Shown: positions 32,652 through 42,162, counted from the stretch's first letter. The stretch is DNA of 64,000 nt from UBA1351 sp964563505 (GCA_964563505.1 CAZLXW010000005.1:30490-94489), one strand, 5' to 3'. The notes: generated by a model not told the origin, from the letters alone. Numbers and translations: made by a program.

Positions 32652-33968
32652 ATGAAAAAATTAAGTTTATTATTGGTACTTGTATTGGTTATGTCTCTAT
32701 TTGCAGGCTGTGGAAGTGATGACAATGTGCGACAAGATACAGAGCAAGGCACACAGCAAGATACAACGACGGCAGACGATAGCCAGACTACAGACGGAAA
32801 CGATGCGCAAGCACAACCATCAGGTGATCCACTTCAAATGCTTTGGTGGAATGACGGTGTTGAAGGGAAAGTTATGCAAGGTGTCATTGACGACTTTACT
32901 GCAGAAACCGGCATAGAGATTGAATTGGTTGTTTTAGCTTATGATGATTACTCAGCTAAAGTAAAAACAATGATTCGTGGCGGTGAGTCACCAGCCCTAA
33001 TGCGAGCAACAGAAGGACATATTGCGGAATTCAAAGAGTTTTTAGTACCATTAGATGATGCATTTAATAAAGATGATTACACAAATGTTTACTTTAATGC
33101 AGCAGGGGAAGCTATCGTACTTCCTATGGATGTAACTGCAAATGGTTTATTTGTAAACTTTGACTTACTTGATGCTCATGGAGTGAGTTATCCAACATTA
33201 GGTGAAACCTGGACTTGGGCTGAGTTCGAAAGTGAAATGGCAAAATTAATAGGTGCAGATGGTGTGGCATATCCGGGTGTTTTTGACAATAAAGCACATA
33301 GATTCTTCCCAATGGTTTATCAATTTGGAGGAAAAATCTGGAATACACCGTATACAGACGCTGCGCTTACAGAACAACCGGCTATAGATGCATTAGCGAC
33401 ACTTCAACGAATGAACACAAATGGAACATTAGATCCATCTGTATGGGCTGGTGCTGCAAATCCAAATGAGTTATTCCAAACAGGACAATACGGTTTCCAT
33501 ATGTCCGGTAACTGGTTTGTTGCGGCTTATCAAGAATTAGCTTTTAACTGGGGTGTTGTTCCAATGCCGACAGGTGATGGTGAAACGCGTTCAACGATTT
33601 TAGGTGGAAAAGGATTAACTGCAGTAAGTCAATCTGGACAAGAGGCTGAAGCACTTCAATTTATCGAATTTATGGCTAAAGGTGAAAATCATGATCAATT
33701 TACAGGTGGTGTTCCATTCTTATCACCACGATTAGCTGCATCTCCGGACTATGGCGATTTCCAATCTGCTTATGAAGTATTCCAAGACGAGATTGCAAAT
33801 ACTCCGGCTACAAATGTTGCTGACTGGCAAGCACAAGTTGAGATTAGTGGTATGTACCCAATCATCAATCAAGCTATCGAAGCTTGTATGGGTGGTGTTG
33901 ATCCACAAGAAACACTTGAAATGTTAGAAACAGAATTAATTGAAAAAGCTGCAGAACTTGGTATGTAG
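32652..33968 (+). CDS. Sugar ABC transporter substrate-binding lipoprotein
   Basis: Solute-binding lipoprotein of 438 residues: signal and lipobox LFAGCGS, a Asp/Gln/Thr-rich linker (about 25-58), then a CUT1-type binding fold (PLQMLWWNDGVEGKVMQGVIDDFTAETGIEIELV; GQYGFHMSGNWFVAAY; FLSPRLAASPDY). Gene order enzymes-permeases-binding protein makes it the likely receptor for sulfoquinovose or its glycosides. GGAGGAGG precedes the ATG. It is the last gene of the operon, closed by the terminator at 33978. Confidence 0.9.
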   Translation: MKKLSLLLVLVLVMSLFAGCGSDDNVRQDTEQGTQQDTTTADDSQTTDGNDAQAQPSGDPLQMLWWNDGVEGKVMQGVIDDFTAETGIEIELVVLAYDDYSAKVKTMIRGGESPALMRATEGHIAEFKEFLVPLDDAFNKDDYTNVYFNAAGEAIVLPMDVTANGLFVNFDLLDAHGVSYPTLGETWTWAEFESEMAKLIGADGVAYPGVFDNKAHRFFPMVYQFGGKIWNTPYTDAALTEQPAIDALATLQRMNTNGTLDPSVWAGAANPNELFQTGQYGFHMSGNWFVAAYQELAFNWGVVPMPTGDGETRSTILGGKGLTAVSQSGQEAEALQFIEFMAKGENHDQFTGGVPFLSPRLAASPDYGDFQSAYEVFQDEIANTPATNVADWQAQVEISGMYPIINQAIEACMGGVDPQETLEMLETELIEKAAELGM

Positions 33969-34236
33969 TATATTCATAAAAAGGCTATTCTTCGGGATAG
34001 CCTTTTTTTACTATTTTCAACAAGTAAATCAGATTTATGCCCAAGAATTAAATGACATTATTGATGTGATTGAAATTGGAGAATCGGAGCAGGAAGAAGA
34101 TTTTTATACCTATATTGATTTAGAACAATTAAGAGGTAAAGTCCATTGGGAAAAATTCGAGTTTGCAAAAAGCAACACAGAGTATCTTGTAATCGTGGAA
34201 GCTGATGGGGATTTAGAGGAGATAAGTAACGAATAA
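33940..34236 (+). CDS. Possible small secreted protein or gene remnant
   Basis: An open frame of up to 98 codons (TTG 33940) overlaps the end of the binding-protein gene, runs through the terminator hairpin, and continues in an acidic segment (AQELNDIIDVIEIGESEQEEDFYTYIDLEQ... in two parts). The region coded by the hairpin and after it reads like a signal peptide with an A-x-A-like site (IYAQE), but there is no ribosome site. A separate terminator at 34274 follows it. It may be a decayed gene whose start was lost, or a chance frame. No family recognised. Confidence 0.22.
   Translation: MKKLQNLVCSIFIKRLFFGIAFFYYFQQVNQIYAQELNDIIDVIEIGESEQEEDFYTYIDLEQLRGKVHWEKFEFAKSNTEYLVIVEADGDLEEISNE
33978..34010 (+). 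terminator. Terminator of the sulfosugar operon
   Basis: AAAAGGCTAT (ending 33989) pairs with ATAGCCTTTT (from 33997), loop about 7 nt, followed by a T-run to 34009. Confidence 0.85.
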
Positions 34237-34273
34237 AAATCTATTGACAATTGTCATGTTTAACGAGTGACAG

Positions 34274-34300
34274 AGAGCAATTATATATTGCTCTTTTTTA
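34274..34300 (+). terminator. Terminator upstream of the HAD gene
   Basis: AGAGCAAT (34274-34281), loop TATAT, ATTGCTCT (34287-34294), then T6. It isolates the ChvE-type operon from upstream transcription. A 12-bp perfect palindrome TGACAATTGTCA lies just upstream at 34244-34255. Confidence 0.8.
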
Positions 34301-34357
34301 TTGTATACTTTTTTAAAAGTTGAAGTTAAAAAACTATAATGCTGAAGGAAGGAGGAG

Positions 34358-35179
34358 ATGAAAATTCCAGAAACAGTTCAATATAAAATGGTGTTTTGTG
34401 ATATTGATGGCACACTTATCGACTCTTCACATCATATTACACATAAAACGAAAGAGAAGATACAGGAACTTTCTTGTGCAGGAATTCCTTTTATTCTTGT
34501 GTCTGCACGAATGCCTTCAGGAATCTTTCCATTGGTGCATGAATTAGGTATTAATACGTCTATTGTCTGTTTCAGTGGTGCATTAACCCTTGACTCAAAA
34601 GGAAAAACAATTCGAAGTGTAGGTATTGATAGTAAGAAAGCACTTCTTGTGAATGCTTTTATCAAAAGAAAATGGGGTCATATTAGCTGTAGTGTTTATT
34701 CTTACAACGACTGGATTTCAGACAATATTCTTAATGAATGGATTGTCCAAGAAGGTAATATTACAACATCCGCGCCGATAGAAAGGGATATATCGGATTA
34801 TATTTTAAAAAAAGAATATATACACAAAATTTTGTGTATGGGAAAAGCGGAGTCTATTTTAGAAATAAATACTGAATTAAAAAAAGAATTTCCTGAACTT
34901 TCGTTATATCGGTCGAAAGAAACATACCTAGAAATTATGGACGCGGCTGTATCCAAGGCTGACGCGATTAAATATCTATGTAAAGAGTATAATATTCCTA
35001 TTGAAGCAACCGTATCATTTGGTGATAACTATAACGATATAGACATGTTATTGGTTACAGGTATAAGCTTTGCAATGGGGAATGCACCGGAAGATGTGAA
35101 GAAGAAAGCGCAAAAAGTTACCTTAGATAATGATCACGAAGGTGTCGTAAAAGGCCTTGAGCAATTAAAGTTTTTATAA
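34358..35179 (+). CDS. Cof-type HAD-IIB phosphatase
   Basis: A 273-residue HAD phosphatase: motif I FCDIDGTLIDSSHHI, motif II LVSARMPSG, motif III Lys in VSKADAIKYL, motif IV FGDNYNDIDMLLVTG and the trailing FAMGNAPEDVKK. It is only distantly similar to the HAD at 17548. It lies 50 bp before the sugar ABC operon and on the same strand, with TATAAT at 34335 upstream, so it is probably the first gene of that operon, removing phosphate from an intermediate of the imported sugar. Substrate unknown. Confidence 0.9.
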   Translation: MKIPETVQYKMVFCDIDGTLIDSSHHITHKTKEKIQELSCAGIPFILVSARMPSGIFPLVHELGINTSIVCFSGALTLDSKGKTIRSVGIDSKKALLVNAFIKRKWGHISCSVYSYNDWISDNILNEWIVQEGNITTSAPIERDISDYILKKEYIHKILCMGKAESILEINTELKKEFPELSLYRSKETYLEIMDAAVSKADAIKYLCKEYNIPIEATVSFGDNYNDIDMLLVTGISFAMGNAPEDVKKKAQKVTLDNDHEGVVKGLEQLKFL

Positions 35180-35228
35180 ATCGCAATAATATTTGCTTGC
35201 AAAATGCGGGCGTAAAAGGAGAGTGAAT

Positions 35229-36761
35229 ATGAAACATCCTATAATATTACAGATGGAAGGCATCACGAAACTTTTTCCGGGCGTACGCGCACTTGATGAG
35301 GTGAGTTTAAAAGTACACAGAGGTACCATCCTTGCAATTTGTGGTGAGAATGGTGCCGGAAAATCAACCTTGATGAAGGTTCTTTCCGGCGTTTATCCCC
35401 ACGGCACCTATGAAGGAAAGATAATTTATATGGGCAGTGAGGTTGTTTTCAAAGATATTAAAGAATCAGAGAAAGCGGGCATTGTTATTATACATCAAGA
35501 GCTTGCAATGATACCGGAACTGTCTATTGTTGAAAATATTTTTTTGGGAAATGAGATTATAAAGTATGGATTGATTGACTGGGATGCTCAACGTCAACAC
35601 ACGATAGACTTACTGAAGAAGGTAGGCTTAAGTCTTGATCCAAATACCTTAATCAAGCATTTAGGCGTAGGTCAACAACAATTAGTTGAAATTGCAAAAG
35701 CACTTTCTAAAAATGTCAAATTGTTGATTCTTGATGAACCGACATCCGCACTAAATGAAGCCGATGCAGCAAATTTGCTTAAGCTGATGCATGGATTAAA
35801 AGATCGAGACATTACTTGTATTATGATATCACATAAACTTAACGAAATTGCGGCAATAGCTGATGCGGTCACAGTCATTCGTGATGGTCAGACGGTTGAA
35901 ACCTATTCAGTTGAAGCCGGACAGGTTGATGAAGATCGGATTATTCGTGCGATGGTGGGGCGTTCTATTGAAAATCGCTATCCAGAGCATGAATCGAATC
36001 TAGGAGAAGTTATTTTTGAAGTTAATGATTGGCGGGTGCAGGACCCAAATAATCCGGAACGATTAATATGTAAAGATTCGAGTTTTTTTGTTCGAGAAGG
36101 AGAAATCGTTGGTTTTGCCGGACTTATGGGTGCGGGTAGAACGGAACTGATGCGCTCTATCTTTGGGAAAAATTATGGTGTATATCTTGGAGGCTCGATT
36201 AAAATCAGAGGTAAAGAAATTCGAGTGACTTCAGTTGCTTCTGCAATTCGTAAAGGCATCGCTTATGTTCCGGAAGATCGAAAGAATTTTGGACTGAATT
36301 TATTAGACAGCATTCGTGTAACCACTGTTTCGGCCAATCTAAAAGCTATTTTGCATTGGGGACTTCTTGATTTAGAAGAAGAGTCACAGGTTGCTAAGGA
36401 GTATCGTCGTTCATTAAATGTAAAAACTCAAAGTGTAAATCGTGGTGTGGCTACCTTGTCAGGAGGAAACCAGCAAAAGGTTGTGTTGGGTAAATGGATG
36501 TTTACACAACCTGAGGTATTGATACTTGATGAACCGACCCGTGGAATTGATGTCGGAGCTAAGTATGAAATTTATCGCTTAATTCAAGAACTTGCCAATC
36601 AAGGAAAAGCAGTCATTGTTGTTTCTTCTGAATTACCTGAGTTAATCGGTATAACAGATCGGATTTATACAATTTTTGAAGGAAGCATCACAGGAATTAT
36701 AGACAGTAAAGAAGCTAACCAGGAAACACTTATGAAAATGATGACAAGTACCAAAGAGTAA
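35229..36761 (+). CDS. Sugar ABC transporter ATPase with two cassettes (GguA/XylG/MglA type)
   Basis: A 510-residue fused ATPase of the CUT2 family. First cassette: Walker A GENGAGKSTL, signature LGVGQQQLVEIA, Walker B LILDEPTSALN. Second cassette: degenerate Walker A region GLMGAGRTELM, signature LSGGNQQKVVLGKW, Walker B LILDEPTRGIDVG. This asymmetry is normal for the family. ATG 35229 is used (AAAGGAG upstream). It energises the permease at 36794 and the ChvE-like protein at 38089. Confidence 0.93.
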   Translation: MKHPIILQMEGITKLFPGVRALDEVSLKVHRGTILAICGENGAGKSTLMKVLSGVYPHGTYEGKIIYMGSEVVFKDIKESEKAGIVIIHQELAMIPELSIVENIFLGNEIIKYGLIDWDAQRQHTIDLLKKVGLSLDPNTLIKHLGVGQQQLVEIAKALSKNVKLLILDEPTSALNEADAANLLKLMHGLKDRDITCIMISHKLNEIAAIADAVTVIRDGQTVETYSVEAGQVDEDRIIRAMVGRSIENRYPEHESNLGEVIFEVNDWRVQDPNNPERLICKDSSFFVREGEIVGFAGLMGAGRTELMRSIFGKNYGVYLGGSIKIRGKEIRVTSVASAIRKGIAYVPEDRKNFGLNLLDSIRVTTVSANLKAILHWGLLDLEEESQVAKEYRRSLNVKTQSVNRGVATLSGGNQQKVVLGKWMFTQPEVLILDEPTRGIDVGAKYEIYRLIQELANQGKAVIVVSSELPELIGITDRIYTIFEGSITGIIDSKEANQETLMKMMTSTKE

Positions 36762-36793
36762 GAATCTAAAGTAAGAAGTAAGGAGATAGCATA

Positions 36794-37999
36794 ATGAAAT
36801 ACGTTAAAAAAATACTCGGTGACAAATTACATAATTATACAATGGTGATTGCCTTAGTAGCACTTACCATAACCTTTAATATTACTTCAGGGGGAAAAAT
36901 GATTACGTCCTCCAATTTTCAAAACTTAATCTCTGGTAATGCATATGTAATGGTATTAGCAATTGGAATGATGATGGTAATTGTCATCGGACAAATCGAT
37001 TTATCCGTTGGCTCAGTGGCAGGCTTTACAGGAATGGCAATGGCTATTGCAGTACGTGATTTAGGAATACCATGGTGGGCGGGGGTACTTTTTAGCCTTT
37101 CTGTTGGAGCTTTAATTGGAGCGTGGCAAGGATTTTGGTTAGCCAAATTGAATATTCCGGGATTTATCACAACGTTAGGCGGAATGATGATTTTTCGTGG
37201 CGGTGTTATTTGGATTTCAAAGTCAATCTCAGTACCGGTACCAAGAGAACTTAAATTTTTTGGTGCAGGTTACTTACCCGATTGGGGACCTACATTTACA
37301 GGAATGAATAATTCAACCTTGTTACTGGGAATAATCACTGTTGTTATTTATTCTTATATGCAACTACGTACGTATAAGCGGTCGAAACAGACAGAAGAGC
37401 TTTGGCCGGTTATTGTTCGAATTGGTTTGATAAGTATAGTTGTTGGTTATATCACGAGAATTTTTGCTAGCGGACGCCCAGGTACATCTTTCCCTATACC
37501 GGGTCTAATTCTTGTGGCCTTAGTTATTATCTATCATATCATTACTAATCGTACAACATTTGGCCGGCATATTTATGCGGTAGGAGGGAATAAAGGAGCA
37601 GCCGCATTGTCTGGAGTCAATGTTCAGAGAACCTATTTTTTAACTATGCTTAATATGTCTATACTTGCGGCTTTGGCGGGAATTATGTTTGTAGGTAGAT
37701 CTACCGCGGCAGGTCCGTCGGATGGTGTGGGTTGGGAATTAGATGCTATTGCATCTGTTTTCATTGGTGGAGCGGCTGTGTCAGGAGGTGTAGGAACTGT
37801 TCTAGCTACTATGGTTGGTGGATTGATGATGACAGTTCTTAACTCTGGGTTGATGCTTATGGGCGTTGGTGCTGACCGTACCCAAGTTATTAAAGGACTT
37901 GTGTTACTTGCGGCAGTTGGTGTTGATGTTTTTAATAAGAAGCAAGGGCGTCAATCTTTTAAAGCAAAGTTCTTTACAGGAAAGAAAAAACAAGCTTAA
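36794..37999 (+). CDS. Sugar ABC transporter permease (GguB/XylH type)
   Basis: A 401-residue permease with about 10 or more helices. Typical CUT2 stretches are GMMMVIVIGQIDLSVGSVAGFTG, FWLAKLNIPGFITTLGGMMIFRG, HIYAVGGNKGAAALSGVNV and VFIGGAAVSGGVGT. The extra hydrophobic length and the mid-protein insertion match the multiple-sugar GguB/XylH subgroup, not the shorter RbsC. AAGGAG precedes the ATG. Confidence 0.92.
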   Translation: MKYVKKILGDKLHNYTMVIALVALTITFNITSGGKMITSSNFQNLISGNAYVMVLAIGMMMVIVIGQIDLSVGSVAGFTGMAMAIAVRDLGIPWWAGVLFSLSVGALIGAWQGFWLAKLNIPGFITTLGGMMIFRGGVIWISKSISVPVPRELKFFGAGYLPDWGPTFTGMNNSTLLLGIITVVIYSYMQLRTYKRSKQTEELWPVIVRIGLISIVVGYITRIFASGRPGTSFPIPGLILVALVIIYHIITNRTTFGRHIYAVGGNKGAAALSGVNVQRTYFLTMLNMSILAALAGIMFVGRSTAAGPSDGVGWELDAIASVFIGGAAVSGGVGTVLATMVGGLMMTVLNSGLMLMGVGADRTQVIKGLVLLAAVGVDVFNKKQGRQSFKAKFFTGKKKQA

Positions 38000-38088
38000 A
38001 AATGTAATCCTACCAATAGTCATTATCATACACTATGGTTGGTTTATATAATTAGTCTACGGACTTAAAACAGAAGGGTGGTAGAAAA

Positions 38089-39237
38089 ATGAAAAAATTT
38101 GTATCGTTATTATTTATGGTATTATTAATTATGACAATGGTATTGACAGGATGCGGTGAGAAACAAGCCGCAAATGCGGTGGACGCTGACGAAGTAGAAA
38201 CAGATGTAGTGGAAACAAGTGAAGATGAAACTGATGAGGAAGTGACTTCAAATAGTAGTGGATTTGCAGAAGGATCTATTATTGGTGTCGCACTACCTTG
38301 GCTTGGAACTCAAAATTGGGCAGAAGCCGATGAGATGTTTAATAACAAACTAGAAGCAGCAGGCTTTGAAGCACTTGTTCAGCATGCAGATAACAAAGTA
38401 ACAACACAACAACAACAGATTGAATCGATGATTCAAAATGGTGCTAAGGTTATCGTTGTTGGTCCTGTAGATGGTTCCCAATTAGGGGGAGTCCTAGAAG
38501 AAGCAGCTGCAGCAGGTATTTATATTATCGGTTATGACCGTCTTATTGAAAATACAACAGCTATTGATGGTGTAGTGCAATTTGATAGTGTGAAGACTGG
38601 CGTACTTCAAGGAGAAGCATTACTAGCAGGATTAAAAGAACAAAAGGGTGAAGGGCCTTATAATATTGAATTATTTGGTGGTGGTCCAGCTGATCCCAAT
38701 GCTCCCAATTTCTTTAAGGGCGCTATGGAAGTTCTTCAACCTAAGGTTGATGACGGAACTGTCGTTGTAGTATCAGGGCAATTAGATTTTACGCAAGCTG
38801 CTACAATGGACTGGGACAATTCTAAAGCTCAAGCGCGTATGGATTCGCTACTTTCCGGGTTTTATTCAGACAAAGAAATTCATGGTGTTCTTGCACCCAA
38901 TGATGGTATAGCACGTGCTATTATAACTGCGTCCGAGCAAGCAGGACAAGAAATCCCTGTAACTTCAGGACTTGATGCAGAAAATGAAACCGTTAAGTGG
39001 ATTTGGGAAGGCAGACAATATTCAACGGTAGCTAAACCGACAGATACACTTGTAAGCAAAACGATTGAAATTATTCAATCACTCCAAGCAGGAAATGGTA
39101 TACCTGAACCTGACAGTACAACAAGTAATGGGATAAAAGAAGTCGGCATTTATGCGCTTCCACCCCTTGTTGTAACTAAGGAAAATATAGAAGAAGCATT
39201 TGCAAATGATCCGGGTCGTTTAGAATTACTTAAATAA
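38089..39237 (+). CDS. ChvE/XylF-like sugar-binding lipoprotein
   Basis: A 382-residue lipoprotein: lipobox VLTGCGE, an acidic Glu/Thr/Asp linker (about 25-58), then a periplasmic-binding type 1 fold (IIGVALPWLGTQNWAEADEMF; QIESMIQNGAKVIVVGPVDG; IIGYDRLIEN; LFGGGPADPNAPNFFKGAMEVLQP; GVLAPNDGIARAI; SGLDAENETVKWI). The pattern is that of ChvE, which binds several aldoses such as galactose, glucose, arabinose and xylose. It is the last gene of the importer operon; the order ATPase-permease-binding protein is reversed relative to many chvE-gguAB operons. Confidence 0.92.
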   Translation: MKKFVSLLFMVLLIMTMVLTGCGEKQAANAVDADEVETDVVETSEDETDEEVTSNSSGFAEGSIIGVALPWLGTQNWAEADEMFNNKLEAAGFEALVQHADNKVTTQQQQIESMIQNGAKVIVVGPVDGSQLGGVLEEAAAAGIYIIGYDRLIENTTAIDGVVQFDSVKTGVLQGEALLAGLKEQKGEGPYNIELFGGGPADPNAPNFFKGAMEVLQPKVDDGTVVVVSGQLDFTQAATMDWDNSKAQARMDSLLSGFYSDKEIHGVLAPNDGIARAIITASEQAGQEIPVTSGLDAENETVKWIWEGRQYSTVAKPTDTLVSKTIEIIQSLQAGNGIPEPDSTTSNGIKEVGIYALPPLVVTKENIEEAFANDPGRLELLK

Positions 39238-39249
39238 TACTTTTTTTGC

Positions 39250-39284
39250 AGAAGTGCCAATAACTATTTGGCGCTTCTTTTTTA
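39250..39284 (+). terminator. Terminator after the ChvE-like gene
   Basis: AGAAGTGCCAA (39250-39260) and TTGGCGCTTCT (39268-39278) form an 11-bp stem with one G-U pair, followed by T6. Confidence 0.88.
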
Positions 39285-39461
39285 TTTTAATATATAAAAA
39301 CAGAACAAAGCAAGGCTAGGATATAAATCTTGATATTAATGAATAATTAGTATAAACTAAAAATAAATTTCAGTGGAGGTTAGTTTTATTGATAAAGATA
39401 AGAAGATATTAATTTAATAGGTTTATAATTTTTTATAAGCAAAGAATAGAGGAGTGAGAGT

Positions 39462-41423
39462 GTGGATAAGAATCAAGCTAATTATCTAAAAAATGAAACA
39501 TCACCATATTTGAAAGCTCATGCATATAATCCAGTACATTGGTATCCATGGGGGGAAGAAGCATTACAAAAGGCGCGGGATGAAAATAAGGTAATCTTTC
39601 TAAGTATCGGCTATCATGCATGTCACTGGTGCCATGTAATGGAAGAAGAAGCTTTTAAGAATGAAGCGGTCGCGGCTTATTTGAACCGCTATTTTATAAG
39701 TGTAAAAATCGATCGTGAAGAACGTCCGGACTTAGATCATCAATACATGACCATCGTAACTCAGATTGCAGGTCAAGGGGGATGGCCATTACATGTTTGG
39801 CTTACACCATCTCTTAAACCAATTTTTGGAGGTACATATTTTCCACCGACAGACCATGTTGGAAGACCGGGATTTATGACTGTTTTGGAACATATTTCAA
39901 ATCAGTGGGAAGACAAATCCGAAGAGATTGAAGAAAGTGGAGCTTCTTTTTTAAACCAGATGCATCAATGGGAAGAGATAGAACCTTTAGCGCTTGAAGA
40001 AGGAGTCTGCCAAAAAAGCGCAAAGGAAATCATGAACCGGTTTGATCCACCTTATGGTGGTTTTAGTCAAGCACCTAAATTTCCGTCACCACATCAACTT
40101 TTGTATTTAATGGCCTATGAACAAGAAGATCCGGGTGAAGAACTAAAAAATATGATTACGACAACACTAATCGGAATGGCGGCTGGTGGATTGCATGATC
40201 ACGTCGGTGGTGGTTTTGCAAGATATAGTGTGGATGAGCGATGGGAGGTTCCTCACTTTGAGAAGATGCTCTATGATAACTTGTTGTTATTAAAAAGTTA
40301 TAATGTTGCTTATGCATACTATGGTAATCCGGTCTATAAAACAATTGCCTATCGTATCGTTGGTTTTTTGCGCCGAGAGATGTTGAGTCTTAAAGGCGGA
40401 TTTTATACAGCCCTTGATGCAGATATGGATGGTGTCGAAGGCGGCTATTATATCTTTAGCCTACAAGAGATTGAAATGATCTTAGAAGAGGAAGCTCCTG
40501 AATTTATACAAGCATATCAGATTACAAAAACCGGAAACTTTGAAGGAAAAAATCATCTGCATATAGCAATGGACCAATTGAGTGACGAACATTTTCAAAG
40601 GTGGCAAGATGCCTTAAATAGCCTTCTTAGCTATAGAGAAAAAAGAAAACATCCTGCACTGGATTATAAAATTCTTACATGGCAAAATGGTTTGGCTGTA
40701 TCTGTTTTAGCACATATGGCTCGGCTTTATGGAGATCCTGATGTTTTAATCTTAGCAAAAGAAGCTAAAGATTTTGTTGTTTGGGACTTGAGAGAAAACA
40801 ACCGTCTGGTGAGCCATATTGCCAGCAAACAGCGGGGTAAACACGTTTTTTTGGATGATTATGCCTATTACATTGATGGTTTGATTGAGATCTATATGAC
40901 CATGTTTGAGCCGGAATATCTTAACGAGGCGCTAGATATGATGGAAGAAGCTTTAATTTTATTTTGGGATAATGATAAAGGAGGCTTTTTCCTTAGCACT
41001 AAGGATAATCAAGAAGTCAGTCTGCGACAAAAACAATTTCTTGACGGAGCAACACCTTCAGGAAATAGTGTTATGGGGCATAATTTGTATCGGCTTTATG
41101 TACTCACGGAAGATACAAAATATGAAGTGCTTTTCAGAGATTTACTGAAGTCATATGGCAAATATTTAACAAAAGCTGCAGGGCATTGTTCCTATGGTTT
41201 ATTACCCCTGCTTCAAGAAGAACGGGGAAGTCGGCTGTTAAAAATTGCTTTAGGCGATGAAGAGGATAGAACGGACGTATATAAAGAAATCGGTGCTCAG
41301 ACAATAGGTTATGATGTTATTCGTATTGTAGAAGATCGTCATACCTATCCACTCAAAAATAATCAACGAACATTTTATAGTTGTGTTGGATTTGCATGCA
41401 AAGAGCCTAGTAATGAATGCTGA
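39462..41423 (+). CDS. DUF255 thioredoxin-fold protein (YyaL type)
   Basis: A 653-residue protein: N-terminal thioredoxin-like domain of the DUF255/Spermatogenesis-associated 20 family (NETSPYLKAHAYNPVHWYPWGEEAL; CHWCHVMEEEAF, a CxxC pair), followed by a long alpha/alpha-barrel region resembling N-acylglucosamine epimerase/cellobiose epimerases (PKFPSPHQLLYLM; HDHVGGGFARYSVDERWEVPHFEKMLYDN; FYTALDADMDG). Family function is unclear. GTG 39462 is chosen with GAGGAGTGAG upstream. It is followed 14 bp later by the Cys-cluster protein; the two are probably co-transcribed. Confidence 0.9.
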   Translation: MDKNQANYLKNETSPYLKAHAYNPVHWYPWGEEALQKARDENKVIFLSIGYHACHWCHVMEEEAFKNEAVAAYLNRYFISVKIDREERPDLDHQYMTIVTQIAGQGGWPLHVWLTPSLKPIFGGTYFPPTDHVGRPGFMTVLEHISNQWEDKSEEIEESGASFLNQMHQWEEIEPLALEEGVCQKSAKEIMNRFDPPYGGFSQAPKFPSPHQLLYLMAYEQEDPGEELKNMITTTLIGMAAGGLHDHVGGGFARYSVDERWEVPHFEKMLYDNLLLLKSYNVAYAYYGNPVYKTIAYRIVGFLRREMLSLKGGFYTALDADMDGVEGGYYIFSLQEIEMILEEEAPEFIQAYQITKTGNFEGKNHLHIAMDQLSDEHFQRWQDALNSLLSYREKRKHPALDYKILTWQNGLAVSVLAHMARLYGDPDVLILAKEAKDFVVWDLRENNRLVSHIASKQRGKHVFLDDYAYYIDGLIEIYMTMFEPEYLNEALDMMEEALILFWDNDKGGFFLSTKDNQEVSLRQKQFLDGATPSGNSVMGHNLYRLYVLTEDTKYEVLFRDLLKSYGKYLTKAAGHCSYGLLPLLQEERGSRLLKIALGDEEDRTDVYKEIGAQTIGYDVIRIVEDRHTYPLKNNQRTFYSCVGFACKEPSNEC

Positions 41424-41437
41424 TAGGAGAATAGACG

Positions 41438-42079
41438 ATGAAAAGAAATGTTCGGTTAGAAGATATTACAGATGGTAAAATATATACTTTAAATGATATG
41501 GTACGAGCAGATACCGGTGGGTGTAAAGACTGCCATGTATGTTGTACTGGTATGGGGGACTCGGTTGTTTTAGACCCCTATGATATTTATCGGATGATGC
41601 AAGGATTGGCGTGCTCTTTTGATGAATTACTCAAGACAAAGATAAACATGCACGTAGAGGAATTACTTATATTGCCAAACATGAAAATAATAGGTGGAGA
41701 AGAACGTTGTGTTTGTTTGGATGAAAATGGTCGCTGCACGGTGCATGCATATAGACCTAGTGTGTGTCGTTTGTTTCCCTTAGGTCGATATTACCACGAT
41801 GATCAGTTTAGCTATATTCTTCAGGTCCACGAATGCGTAAAGCCCAATAGGGCTAAAATTAAAGTGAAAAAATGGATTGAGAATCCGGACGGCGATAGAT
41901 ACGATAAATTTGTACTTGCTTGGCGCAATTTTAAAAAAAATGTGCAAGCCTATATGAAAGAAGTAAATAACGAAGAAAAAGTTCAAGAAATGAATATGTA
42001 TGTCTTAGAAAAGTTTTTTAGAAGACCCTATGATTCAAATCGTGATTTTTATAAGCAATTCTATGAAAGATTACAATGA
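41438..42079 (+). CDS. YkgJ-family cysteine-cluster protein
   Basis: A 213-residue protein with the YkgJ (CxxCxxCC) zinc/iron cluster signature: GGCKDCHVCCTGMG, CVCLDENGRCTVHAYRPSVCRLFPLG and a last Cys in HECVKPN. Function in the family is unknown; a metal-binding or Fe-S role is usually assumed. It follows the DUF255 gene closely and ends before the MerR promoter, so it is probably second in a two-gene operon. Confidence 0.87.
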   Translation: MKRNVRLEDITDGKIYTLNDMVRADTGGCKDCHVCCTGMGDSVVLDPYDIYRMMQGLACSFDELLKTKINMHVEELLILPNMKIIGGEERCVCLDENGRCTVHAYRPSVCRLFPLGRYYHDDQFSYILQVHECVKPNRAKIKVKKWIENPDGDRYDKFVLAWRNFKKNVQAYMKEVNNEEKVQEMNMYVLEKFFRRPYDSNRDFYKQFYERLQ

Positions 42080-42103
42080 TTTGAGCGTGACTTGAACAAA
42101 AAC

Positions 42104-42134
42104 TTGACTTAGAGTATACTATAAGGGATAAGAT
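42104..42134 (+). promoter_or_regulatory. MerR-type promoter with 19-bp spacer and dyad
   Basis: TTGACT (42104-42109), 19 bp, TAAGAT (42129-42134). The spacer carries CTTAGAGTATACTATAAG (42108-42125), palindromic at 16 of 18 positions. An over-long spacer holding the operator is the hallmark of MerR-activated promoters. The dyad resembles the operator type I recall for AdhR. Confidence 0.85.
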
Positions 42135-42162
42135 TGTAGAGTAACATAAAAGGAGATGATGC

